From contig JAGI01000002.1 of the NCBI GenBank assembly GCA_000526575.1, forward strand, positions 2,961,501 to 3,025,500: a DNA stretch of 64,000 bases, given 5' to 3'. Position 1 is the stretch's first letter; every line of letters starts with the position of its first letter. The position numbers and the translations under genes are program-made. The notes beneath the pieces were generated by a model. The model saw only the letters and a list, made by a program, of their open reading frames with translations. It had not been told where the DNA came from and did no database searches. The DNA comes from Clostridium sp. 12(A). Lineage in GTDB: Bacteria; Bacillota; Clostridia; Lachnospirales; Lachnospiraceae. Below, one piece after another: positions 9,032 to 16,879 of this stretch.

Positions 9032-10362
9032 TTTCTCATCTCCATAAATTTCTCCACAACTCCAGCCATAGCTATCGATTCCTCTTCCGTAAATTTGTAA
9101 GACTTCCTTTCTCCATTATGAATAAGTGACACAAACTCACTTAATTCATACCGCAGACCGTCACCTAAAAATTTTGCCGTATACTGCTCTTTCTTATTAG
9201 CATTCTCAAAACGGACTTCAAAAGTTTTTGTAAGCCACCACGGAGACTCCGCTAGAATATAACCCTTAGTTCCTGCAATAATTAATTGTCCCTCTGATTT
9301 TACAGCAATCCCGGTTTTCGATAACGCCATCCCTCTATCAAATGTAAAAGAGGCTTTTGTATATAAATCAATGCCTCGTTCATCCTTAATACTATCAAAA
9401 CTCACGTTTTTATATTGTATCCCCAATAATTTAAAGATAGGAAGCATTGTGTGATTTCCAAATTCCAAAAATCCGCCACCGTAATAAGGGTCTTTGTTTT
9501 CTCTCGTTTCCGAATCTACAATTCTGGTAAAGCAAGCCTCCACGTCGACAATGTTGCCAATTATGCCGCTTCTCGCTACTCCTAAAAGTTGATTAAACCC
9601 AGGACAATATGCTGTCTTAATTGCTTCCATAAGCAAACAGTCATTAGCTTTGGCAACCTCATATAATTCCAGTGCATGTGCTCTTGACAATGCCATAGGC
9701 TTTTCACACAGCACATGCTTTCCCTGATCCAAAGCTGCCTTTGCATATTCAAAATGCGTCTGATGTAAAGACGCAATATATACCGCATCCAGCGGTGCTA
9801 AGAACTTCTCAAAGTTTTCCGATTCTACCCGGATTCCAAAACGCTTTCCAAAACGCTCTGCACTTTCTCTATTTGGATTATAAGCACTAACCGCCTCAAT
9901 CCCACTGACAAACTTCGCTTCTGGTATAAAGCGTGACGCGATACGTCCTGTTCCTACTATCCCCAGTTTTATAATAGGGTACTTTTGTTTTCTTATTAAG
10001 GTACTGGATATCTCTTTCGTTCTTTCAAGATATATCACCTCACAAAAATCTTTTAAATAATCAAATTCTCCCGTCCAGTCAGAGCCAATGGTAAAAATAT
10101 CAACACTATATTTATGAATATCCTCTACTTTTTGTCCCACATGATCTTCTACAATTATCTTATCTGCAAACCCAGTTTTTTTTACATTTTCAATTCGATC
10201 TATTATAGAGTCTACTACATTTAATTTTCCACGGGATTCGTCATATTGTTCGGTAGTGATCCCTACGATCAAATAATCTCCTAACTTTTTTGCTCTTTCA
10301 AGCAATTTATAGTGTCCTTCATGAAACAAATCAAAAGAACCATATGTAATTACTCTCGTCAT
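9028..10362 (-). CDS. Glycerol-phosphate cytidylyltransferase (TagD-like) fused to Gfo/Idh/MocA oxidoreductase
   Basis: Residues 1-130 are a TagD-type nucleotidyltransferase: YGSFDLFHEGHYKLLERA holds the HxGH motif, and RTKEISSTLIR is the second nucleotide-binding motif. Residues 132-444 are a Gfo/Idh/MocA dehydrogenase: LGIVGTGRIASRF is the NAD(P)-binding loop and CEKPMALS holds the conserved EKP lysine. TagD couples CTP with glycerol-3-phosphate to give CDP-glycerol. The fused dehydrogenase suggests that a keto precursor, such as a dihydroxyacetone derivative, is reduced or a related sugar acid oxidised in the same pathway; that is inference. It is the first gene of the operon and ends 4 bases inside the phosphodiesterase gene. 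Confidence 0.87.
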   Translation of the reverse strand: MTRVITYGSFDLFHEGHYKLLERAKKLGDYLIVGITTEQYDESRGKLNVVDSIIDRIENVKKTGFADKIIVEDHVGQKVEDIHKYSVDIFTIGSDWTGEFDYLKDFCEVIYLERTKEISSTLIRKQKYPIIKLGIVGTGRIASRFIPEAKFVSGIEAVSAYNPNRESAERFGKRFGIRVESENFEKFLAPLDAVYIASLHQTHFEYAKAALDQGKHVLCEKPMALSRAHALELYEVAKANDCLLMEAIKTAYCPGFNQLLGVARSGIIGNIVDVEACFTRIVDSETRENKDPYYGGGFLEFGNHTMLPIFKLLGIQYKNVSFDSIKDERGIDLYTKASFTFDRGMALSKTGIAVKSEGQLIIAGTKGYILAESPWWLTKTFEVRFENANKKEQYTAKFLGDGLRYELSEFVSLIHNGERKSYKFTEEESIAMAGVVEKFMEMRK

Positions 10363-10716
10363 AAAGAAGCTCTCCTCTTAAAAAGACTATTTATTACTTC
10401 AAGCCTTGTAAATAATTCTAAAACAATTCCACATAGCCTTCTTAGTTTATCTGGCATAAAAATCATAATATACTATTATTATATCGACAAATTACAACAT
10501 ATAATTACACATATACCTACTATTTCTCTATATACATTTTTTTCCTTTTTTAGTATCATAAAATTTAGGTATATAATGAATATTGAAATAAAATATAAGG
10601 ATGTACATACTGCTTGCTTATAGCTTATGTAAACATTCATAGAACAAAAAATAGCCCGAAATAATATAAAGGGACGAGCTTCCAGAAATCTTACCTCAAC
10701 CATTGACGATAAACCA
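10363..10716. other. AT-rich intergenic region upstream of the glycerol-phosphate operon
   Basis: No convincing gene is seen on either strand. The leftward operon starting at 10362 needs its promoter here; a TATAAT-like hexamer lies on the minus strand around 10475-10485, without a good -35 partner. The right edge (from 10717) is the 3' exon side of the group II intron. Confidence 0.4.
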
Positions 10717-11315
10717 ATCGAGTAGGAGGGGGTGCTCCCCCTCGTCTTCTCACCATCGTGCGTACCGTTCGGTACACGGCGGTTTAGTTGATAATAAGAT
10801 GCGCCATGCCTTGTATCACCTATCTGCACTAAGCGTTCTTACTGTCTATCTTCGATTTCCAATCTATTTTAAGTAAGTTACCTCTTTCGAGCAACTGCTA
10901 TCCTCGTGTTTCGAGTAAGTGACTTCTGTCTTATCTCAACTGTCGAGCCCTTTTCTTCATCTACTTTCATAGACTTCTTCGATACTACGACTCGAACTGA
11001 CTTCTGTACGTTCAATTTTGTCTTCCAATAAAGGCAACTAAGTAGCGAAACATTTATCGCTATGCATAGTTTACCGTACAGACCTACCCAGTTAAGGTGT
11101 GTAATCTTTCCCTCCACCTATCTGCCACATTTACACAGTATATCCTCGGATAGTTATTGGGCTTCAGTTTGTTTGGCAACCTTACCCGATATACCATGCC
11201 TTTTATGTGATTTCTCTTCGTCAGACCAGAGGTTTGCCAGCCGACTTCCTTCAGATTCCACCTCACGATGGACACCCTTGTCATTGGCTATGTGTTTCCA
11301 ACGATCAGGGCACAC
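10717..11315 (-). mobile_element. Group II intron without its reverse transcriptase ORF
   Basis: Read leftward, the element starts at 11315 with GTGTGCCC, matching the GUGYG 5' consensus, followed by a domain I segment of the type found in bacterial group II introns (GGGTGTCCATCGTGAGGTGG near 11285). The 3' end has a domain V hairpin around a GAAC loop (ACCGAACGGT near 10770) with CGTACGCACG-like arms, then a domain VI hairpin (GGGGGAGCACCCCC) and the terminal CTACTCGAT ending at 10717. The span of about 599 bases is the size of the ribozyme alone; no maturase or reverse transcriptase frame is present. It could only splice or move with help from an intact relative elsewhere. Confidence 0.8.
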
Positions 11316-11362
11316 TAAGGTATTTCACCGATTAGATTATGCCCATGCTGGACGAATCATAA

Positions 11363-12068
11363 CCACCGGATTAGCCGGTGGTTTGCTCTGGCCCTATAAG
11401 GGCCTGTTACCGGCACTGGAGTCTAAAGACTCATTGAATGGTTCGCCAGCCGCAACATCATTTACTTACCAAGCCCTGAAGGGCTTATTTTATTTGCTTG
11501 GCTTTACCGGCTCACCCGTAAACTGCTCTATATACTCTTTCAGTGTCATTTGATCATATTCCAAATCTTCTTTTAGTTGATTCTGAATATACTCTTGAAT
11601 CTTTTTTGCATTCTTTCCTACTGTATCCACATAATATCCTCGGCACCAGAAATGTCTATTTCCATACTTATATTTAAGATTTGCATGCCTTTCAAATATC
11701 ATAAGTGTGCTTTTCCCTTTTAAGTATCCTACGAAACTTGAAACACTTATACTTGGAGGTAATTCTACCAGCATATATACATGATCTAGGCAGACTTCTG
11801 CTTCTACAATCTTCACACCTTTTCTTTTACATAGCATACTCAGTATATTTGCTATATCTTGCTTTAACTGGCCATATGCTATCTTCCTTCGATATTTTGG
11901 TGCAAAAACAAGGTGATACTTACAATTCCATTTTGTATGTGATAAACTGTTAATATCTATTTAGGATACCTCCTTTGATTTAGTGTGGTTGGCGAACCTA
12001 CACTTATTATATCACTGGAGGTTTTTTCATTAAGCTAAAGCAACTGTGGACACACCTGCATAGCAGGT
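11363..12068 (-). mobile_element. IS200/IS605-type element (tnpA only)
   Basis: A single Y1 transposase gene is flanked by subterminal hairpins as in IS200: one at 11363-11381 (arms CCACCGG/CCGGTGG) and one at 12054-12068 (arms ACCTGC/GCAGGT). The element sits directly beside the group II intron and upstream of nothing leftward-coding. True cleavage sites cannot be fixed from sequence alone. No tnpB is present. Confidence 0.7.
11490..11960 (-). pseudogene. IS200-type Y1 transposase TnpA, probably inactive
   Basis: The frame of 156 residues matches IS200 TnpA from end to end (HTKWNCKYHLVFAPKYRR at the start, then FWCRGYYVDTVG with the nucleophile tyrosine and TGEPVKPSK at the end). Two defects stand out. 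First, the codon at the normal start, 8 bases after GGAGG, is ATA (11958-11960) instead of ATG; the next ATG is about 40 codons in. Second, the metal-binding HUH motif reads DHVYML, with the second His replaced by Tyr, a single C-to-T change. Without that His the enzyme should not cleave DNA. Otherwise the frame is open, so decay is recent. Confidence 0.8.
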
Positions 12069-12091
12069 AGTTTATTAAAAGACCGCTATAC

Positions 12092-12132
12092 AATAAAAGG
12101 GATTGTTGCACATTGCAACAATCCCTTTTATT
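12092..12132 (-). terminator. Strong terminator after flagellin
   Basis: An 18-bp perfect inverted repeat (AATAAAAGGGATTGTTGC and its complement) closes over a 5-base loop, 20 bases after the flagellin stop. On the minus strand the stem ends in an AT-rich run, typical of an intrinsic terminator. Its symmetry means it could also stop rightward transcripts leaving the IS200 area. Confidence 0.9.
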
Positions 12133-12151
12133 AAATATATAATATTTTCAA

Positions 12152-12991
12152 TTACTTTAATAACTGAAGAACACCCTGAGGTACCTGGTTTGCCTGAGCA
12201 AGCATAGCCTGAGAAGCCTGTACAAGAATGTTGTTCTTTGTATAGGACATCATCTCTTTTGCCATATCAACGTCACGGATACGGCTCTCTGCTGCTGTCA
12301 TGTTCTCTGATGCAACATTTAAGTTGTTGATGGTGTGCTCAAGACGATTCTGTGTAGCACCAAGTCTACCACGGGTACTGGATACAGAATCAATAGCCTT
12401 TTTGATTTCTGCTACTGCGTCTGCAGCGTCTTTCTGACTAAGAACGCTAAGGTCCTTTATACCCAATTCCTCGGAATCCATTTTACCAATAGTAACAGCA
12501 ATCTGATTGAAGGAGTCTGATGTCTCACCTATCTGAAGTGTTAACGCTTTAGTAGAAGCAGAACCATCTAAGCTTCCATTTAATAACTTTGTGCCATTAA
12601 ATGAAGTACCATCTGAAATTCTGTTAATTTCGCTACTTAGAGCAGAAAATTCCATCTGAAGGTTTTTACGATCTACGTCATTGTCATATGTACCATTAGC
12701 TGACTGCTGAGCTATTTCAACCATACGATTCAGCATGGAATGAACTTCTGTCATAGCACCTTCTGCTGTCTGAATTAAAGAAATACCATCGCTAGCATTC
12801 TTAGATGCAGTCTCAAGACCTGTAATCTGAGCTCTCATCTTTTCAGAAATAGCCAGACCAGCAGCATCATCACCAGCACGGTTGATGCGGTAACCAGAAG
12901 ATAACTTCTCAAGGTTCTTGCTTACGGTACTATTATTGCTTGTTAAGTTTTTGTAAGAGTTTAAAGCTGCGATATTATGCTGAATTCTCAT
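12152..12991 (-). CDS. hag: Flagellin
   Basis: The start chosen is the ATG at 12991, 8 bases after AAGGAGG, giving 279 residues beginning MRIQHNIAALNSY; an upstream in-frame ATG at 13036 lies inside a leader hairpin and is rejected. The conserved N-terminal D0/D1 (NLEKLSSGYRINRAGDDAAG, residues 27-46) and C-terminal D1/D0 (ESRIRDVDMAKEMM, then QASQAMLAQANQVPQGVL) are complete. The central variable domain is almost absent, as in short Bacillus-type flagellins. It forms the external filament. A terminator follows and a glycosyltransferase gene precedes it. The leader carries structures suggesting post-transcriptional control. Confidence 0.96.
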   Translation of the reverse strand: MRIQHNIAALNSYKNLTSNNSTVSKNLEKLSSGYRINRAGDDAAGLAISEKMRAQITGLETASKNASDGISLIQTAEGAMTEVHSMLNRMVEIAQQSANGTYDNDVDRKNLQMEFSALSSEINRISDGTSFNGTKLLNGSLDGSASTKALTLQIGETSDSFNQIAVTIGKMDSEELGIKDLSVLSQKDAADAVAEIKKAIDSVSSTRGRLGATQNRLEHTINNLNVASENMTAAESRIRDVDMAKEMMSYTKNNILVQASQAMLAQANQVPQGVLQLLK

Positions 12992-13015
12992 AAAATAACC
13001 TCCTTGAATTATGAC

Positions 13016-13033
13016 GGGGAATTCCTTTTCCCC
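13016..13033 (-). promoter_or_regulatory. Candidate CsrA-binding stem-loop in flagellin leader
   Basis: On the mRNA strand a 6-bp stem (GGGGAA/TTCCCC) presents the loop AAGGAA, with GGA in the loop as CsrA sites require. It lies 25 bases upstream of the start codon; the AAGGAGG ribosome binding site supplies a second GGA. Two such sites, one over the ribosome site, is the arrangement by which CsrA represses hag in Bacillus subtilis. The regulator gene is not in the window, so this is inference. Confidence 0.55.
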
Positions 13034-13053
13034 CAAATTTATTTATTCATAAT

Positions 13054-13078
13054 CTTTTGTTCGGGCCCTGAACAAAAG
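13054..13078 (-). promoter_or_regulatory. Perfect hairpin in flagellin leader
   Basis: A 9-bp perfect inverted repeat (CTTTTGTTC/GAACAAAAG) with a 7-base GC-rich loop stands 63 bases upstream of the flagellin start. It has no T-run on the minus strand, so it is more likely an mRNA-stabilising or regulatory structure than a terminator. Confidence 0.6.
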
Positions 13079-13230
13079 GCTGAATACAATTAATACAGAT
13101 ATTTGATACAAATAATTAGTTATATATAAGTTCATACTCTAAATTGTGAAAGACTAACTTACATAACTATTTTTTATATCGTCATAAATTATTTTTTCAT
13201 AAGTCTAAAAATATATTTTTTATGACAAAA

Positions 13231-14571
13231 TTACATCCCAAGTATAGTACTCTGGTTTTCATGTAAAAATTCTTTCTCATCCTGTGTTAACAAGTTAAGC
13301 ACTCCCTTTTCTAATTCATCAAACATAAGCTTCCGGCTTATACGTATCAGAAATAATTTGTCTTTGCTTCTGGACAAATCATAAAGCTTGGAAAGAAATG
13401 ATAAGATTGCCGTTGCAATCTCTTCTCCATTTGCTCCACCTTTAAAAAGTCTTATCATTTCTATTAAAACACTTTCTCCATATGGTTCCATTCGCAAGTA
13501 AAGAGTTCCATATCTAACTGCTTCCTGAGCTCGATTCAACGATTTGCATGCCTCAAAAAGTCTACCATATACATTAGGGAGCGAGCCTGCCATATCCAGA
13601 TTACCATCTCTATCATACACTTCCAGTCGACGTAAAGCCAATTCCATATATTCAATTCCCTGCTGTAACTTTCCCCAATCCAGCATCCATAGTGCCACCC
13701 AGTATTCTGCATCTGGCGCTAAACATGCAAATTCCACGGATTTATGATATATATCCAAGATAACACTCTCATCTTTTTTATTTCTATAATAATTAATTTT
13801 TAGTAAATTACAAAAAACAAAATCTCTTCGTTCCTGAAACATTTCAAAGCTCATATTTTCTACAACATAGTTATATGCCTCTTCTGCTTCCTTCATCTGT
13901 TTATTTGCTAAAAATGAGTCTCCAAGATAAGCCCATGCCTCATAATTATCTTTATTCTTTTCAACCTCTTTTTTTAATATACTAATGTTTCTTTCCATTT
14001 TTTTAGTTTCTTTATAGACTTTATCTGTATAACCTGTATGATATACCGTTAGTATGTCCCTAGCTTCAAACGCTTTAGGTGCCTTTGTTCCGCCTATCAT
14101 AAGTGTTTCATGAATTCTTCCATCATATCTCAAGCTCTTAACATTACTGAACAACCTTGCTTGTGTTGCAATAGAGGAGGTTCTACCCTCATCATCAAGA
14201 TTCGCTAGAGAGGATCTTACCATTAACGGTATCTTAAGCTTTCTCCTCTCCTCCTCCAGCTGGGCAAGCAAAGGTAGTATCTTCTTGGTATCTTCCTCAG
14301 AAAAATACTCATCCGCATCCAAAAACGCAATCCAATTCCCCGTAGCCTGCTCAATAGCAAAATTCTTAGCTGCAGAAAAATCATCTATCCATTCAAAATG
14401 AAATACTTTTGCGCCCATCTCCTCAGCAATTTCAACCGTTCTATCAGTAGATCCGGTATCCACTACAATCTGTTCACAAACAATATTTTTTCCCCAGTTT
14501 AACGCCTTTCGTATATTTTTTTCTTCATTTTTAACAATCATACACTGTGAAAGGTTGATCTTGATCTTCAC
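13231..14571 (-). CDS. Glycosyltransferase family 2 with TPR-like C-terminus (SunS type), likely flagellin-modifying
   Basis: The start is taken as GTG at 14571, 6 bases after GGAGGG; an upstream in-frame ATG at 14595 has no ribosome site of its own. Residues 5-110 are a GT2 domain: CMIVKNEEKNIRKAL, VVDTGSTDRTVEIAEE, and the metal-binding LDADEYF. From about residue 190 the protein is alpha-helical with tetratricopeptide-like repeats (NYEAWAYLGDSFLANKQMKE). This architecture includes enzymes that glycosylate peptides and flagellins in Firmicutes. The gene lies directly upstream of flagellin in the same direction, with about 240 bases between, so flagellin is a reasonable target. The sugar is unknown. 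Confidence 0.82.
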   Translation of the reverse strand: MKIKINLSQCMIVKNEEKNIRKALNWGKNIVCEQIVVDTGSTDRTVEIAEEMGAKVFHFEWIDDFSAAKNFAIEQATGNWIAFLDADEYFSEEDTKKILPLLAQLEEERRKLKIPLMVRSSLANLDDEGRTSSIATQARLFSNVKSLRYDGRIHETLMIGGTKAPKAFEARDILTVYHTGYTDKVYKETKKMERNISILKKEVEKNKDNYEAWAYLGDSFLANKQMKEAEEAYNYVVENMSFEMFQERRDFVFCNLLKINYYRNKKDESVILDIYHKSVEFACLAPDAEYWVALWMLDWGKLQQGIEYMELALRRLEVYDRDGNLDMAGSLPNVYGRLFEACKSLNRAQEAVRYGTLYLRMEPYGESVLIEMIRLFKGGANGEEIATAILSFLSKLYDLSRSKDKLFLIRISRKLMFDELEKGVLNLLTQDEKEFLHENQSTILGM

Positions 14572-14595
14572 TAAAATTCCCTCCTGATCAATCAT

Positions 14596-15002
14596 AATTT
14601 ATCTATCTGTAAAGGTTCTTAAGAAGAAATCCCTCTAAATTACTCTTCCTATTAATTAATATCGTTCTCCTACACAAAAAAATAAGTTATTTCCCTCTAA
14701 CTTATTTTTTACAATCATATATAATCTTGCTTATATTACAAAACAACTCTGCTAATGCATGAATTTATCCTTAGCTTTATTATCACTACTTACTCAACTA
14801 TGTAAATATCAATTCTAAATACGTACAGTGTCACTTCTAAGAGCCTGCGGTCCATTATAATCACATTCAGCAACAACGATACAAACAGCTTTTAACGCAA
14901 ACAACCACATACAACATATCTTATCCATCAAACCATATCAATTCCTCACAATCATCTCAGTTAAAACCGCTTCACTCCATCTACCCCATTCCATTATAAC
15001 AA
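14596..15002. other. Intergenic region with an AT-rich palindrome
   Basis: No gene is seen. At 14676-14710 a 13-bp perfect AT-rich inverted repeat (AAAAAATAAGTTA and complement, loop of about 8) ends in T-runs on both strands and could act as a weak bidirectional terminator. The rest is AT-rich without readable remnants. Confidence 0.5.
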
Positions 15003-15007
15003 CAAAA

Positions 15008-15054
15008 GGGCACTGCCTCATGACCCATCAATTCCCGGTCACCCAGCAATGCCC
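15008..15054 (-). terminator. Two-tier hairpin after the DUF378 gene
   Basis: Outer arms GGGCACTGC/GCAATGCCC with one mismatch enclose an inner hairpin TGACC/GGTCA. On the minus strand the structure is followed by TTTTG, and on the plus strand by CCGTTTTT. It lies 22 bases downstream of the DUF378 stop and most likely terminates that transcript. Confidence 0.7.
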
Positions 15055-15075
15055 TCCGTTTTTAGCCAATAATTA

Positions 15076-15285
15076 TCAGTCTGCTCTAGCCTCATTATGA
15101 CCATAAAAGGTAAGCAGGTACAACCCGCAGATTCCTACCAGGCCGTACACAATCCTCGTAATCCATGTCATATTGCCAAAGATAAATGAAACCAGGTCAA
15201 AGTTAAAGAAGCCTATCAGTCCCCAGTTTACTGCGCCGATAATGGCAATGGTCAGAGCTGTGTAATTTAATGCTTTATTTCCCAT
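15076..15285 (-). CDS. DUF378 small membrane protein
   Basis: The 69-residue protein has two hydrophobic segments (about 8-30 and 42-62) separated by FNFDLVSFIFG, with AIIGAVNWGLIG as the family signature. The function of the family (YuzA-like) is not known. It has a clear GGAGGT ribosome site and its own terminator, so it is probably monocistronic or the last gene after the MoxR operon. Confidence 0.85.
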   Translation of the reverse strand: MGNKALNYTALTIAIIGAVNWGLIGFFNFDLVSFIFGNMTWITRIVYGLVGICGLYLLTFYGHNEARAD

Positions 15286-15338
15286 GGCTCTACCTCCTTT
15301 TCTTTTATATTATGGAGCAGAGATATGGTTTTTATACA

Positions 15339-16865
15339 TTATTTTCCCAAACTATCAATTCTGGATTTTAATTCATCTTCCCGGTCCTTGAATAGAAGTC
15401 TTTCGTTATACTGATAATATCTTTCGCAGTCGTATTCTTTTAAAAATTTGACGCTGTAATAGCCGGTATTTAATTCGGTCACAAACACCACCATCTCCTG
15501 GCCATCCATAAAGGCTGCTTCCATAAAATCAAAAGCATGCTCTAAAGCCTTTCCACCACTCTCAAGAAGTGTTTCATACCGCTGGTTTTCTTCTTTAAAA
15601 AGCTCCCGAATCCGATTCCAGGAAGCATTCACATCCACATGTTCTTCCTCAAACTCTTCTTTTTTCAAAGTTTCCTCATACCTAGCCAAAATACCTTCCA
15701 CATCTCTGGCCAGATAATCTTCTCTTCTATTAATAAGCCCAGCTTCCCGCTTTTTATTCCAAACTTCCTTCCACTCTCTTCTCAAAACAGAAAGCCGTTC
15801 CACCATAGACTGATCTCCAAAGCTTTCAATTTCTGGATTTACCTTTTTAAGCTCCTCCATCAAAAGCCCGGTTCTATCCGCCTGATCTGCCACCGCCCGG
15901 AACTGCTGTCCCAGCTTTGACAGTAAAAGTCCAATCACATTTAATTTTTCATCAAATGGAGCACGATTTAACTTATTGCAAAGAGCTTCCCGGATCACAC
16001 CAGAAAGAATTTCATCGATCTGATAATCGTCCTGGTATTTATAGTATAGGTGAAGATAGTTTGTGAAATCCTTGGCAATTTTAGGAAATTGAATATACTC
16101 TCCTACCACATCCCGGTCAACGTCCTTATCAATCCGCTCACTGATCTGGATAAATCGGGATAAATCCTCCCAGCCTCTTGGAGTGGCAAAGAATTTTCCA
16201 TCCACCGTAGTTTCTATCCGGCAGAAATTCTCCGGCCTCGTATTCAAATAAGAAATCACCGACGGGTGAAGATCGTGCTCATACGCATAAGCCTTCCACA
16301 CTTCAAAATCCGGCTCGACCTGGATAAGCTTGATTCTATCCAGAGTCACCACATCAAAATCCCGGACTGACTTATTATACTCCGGCGGATTACCAGCAGT
16401 CACAATGACCCAGCCTTCCGGAATCTTATGGTTTCCAAATGTTTTATACTGTAAAAATTGAAGCATCGTCGGTGCCAGAGTCTCAGAGACGCAGTTGATC
16501 TCATCAATAAATAAAATCCCCTCTTTCAGCCCGGTGGTCTCCATTTTTTCATACACAGAGGCTACGATCTCGCTCATGGTGTATTCGGTCACGCGGTAAG
16601 TTTCATTACCATATTCCTTTTCCCGGATAAATGGAAGTCCAACGGCACTCTGCCTCGTATGATGGGTGATGGTATAAGCTACCAGGCCAACCTGACATTC
16701 TCTTGCTACCTGCTCCATGATTTGGGTCTTTCCCACACCGGGAGGTCCTATGAGGAAAATGGGTCTTTGCCGCAGGGAGGGAATCTCGTAGTTTCCGTAG
16801 GCATCCTTTAGTAAGTAAGCTTCTATGGTTGTTTTAATTTCTTCTTTTGCTCGTTTTATATTCAT
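15339..16865 (-). CDS. MoxR-type AAA+ ATPase
   Basis: The start at 16865 (MNIKRAKEEIK) follows AGGAGA and lies 14 bases after the previous stop; an upstream in-frame ATG at 16928 sits inside the neighbouring gene. Walker A is GPPGVGKTQ near residue 40, Walker B ILFIDEIN near 118, and a sensor region with TAGNPPEYNKSVRDFD near 160. The C-terminal 200 residues are charged and helical and not recognised. MoxR ATPases act as chaperones that insert cofactors or remodel complexes together with a VWA protein, as RavA does with ViaA. The VWA partner is the gene just upstream. Confidence 0.87.
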   Translation of the reverse strand: MNIKRAKEEIKTTIEAYLLKDAYGNYEIPSLRQRPIFLIGPPGVGKTQIMEQVARECQVGLVAYTITHHTRQSAVGLPFIREKEYGNETYRVTEYTMSEIVASVYEKMETTGLKEGILFIDEINCVSETLAPTMLQFLQYKTFGNHKIPEGWVIVTAGNPPEYNKSVRDFDVVTLDRIKLIQVEPDFEVWKAYAYEHDLHPSVISYLNTRPENFCRIETTVDGKFFATPRGWEDLSRFIQISERIDKDVDRDVVGEYIQFPKIAKDFTNYLHLYYKYQDDYQIDEILSGVIREALCNKLNRAPFDEKLNVIGLLLSKLGQQFRAVADQADRTGLLMEELKKVNPEIESFGDQSMVERLSVLRREWKEVWNKKREAGLINRREDYLARDVEGILARYEETLKKEEFEEEHVDVNASWNRIRELFKEENQRYETLLESGGKALEHAFDFMEAAFMDGQEMVVFVTELNTGYYSVKFLKEYDCERYYQYNERLLFKDREDELKSRIDSLGK

Positions 16866-16879
16866 GGCAGTTTCTCCTG

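Noticed and set aside
10479-11553. Open frames across the group II intron and IS200 ends
   Set aside because: They run through RNA structure and element ends in several frames and match no protein.
12992-13036. Longer flagellin start at 13036
   Set aside because: It would add a non-flagellin N-terminus and lies in the leader hairpin; the ATG at 12991 has the ribosome site.
13176-13183. SigD-type flagellin promoter (GACGATAT)
   Set aside because: The -10-like element is close to consensus but no TAAA lies at the right distance; too weak to call.
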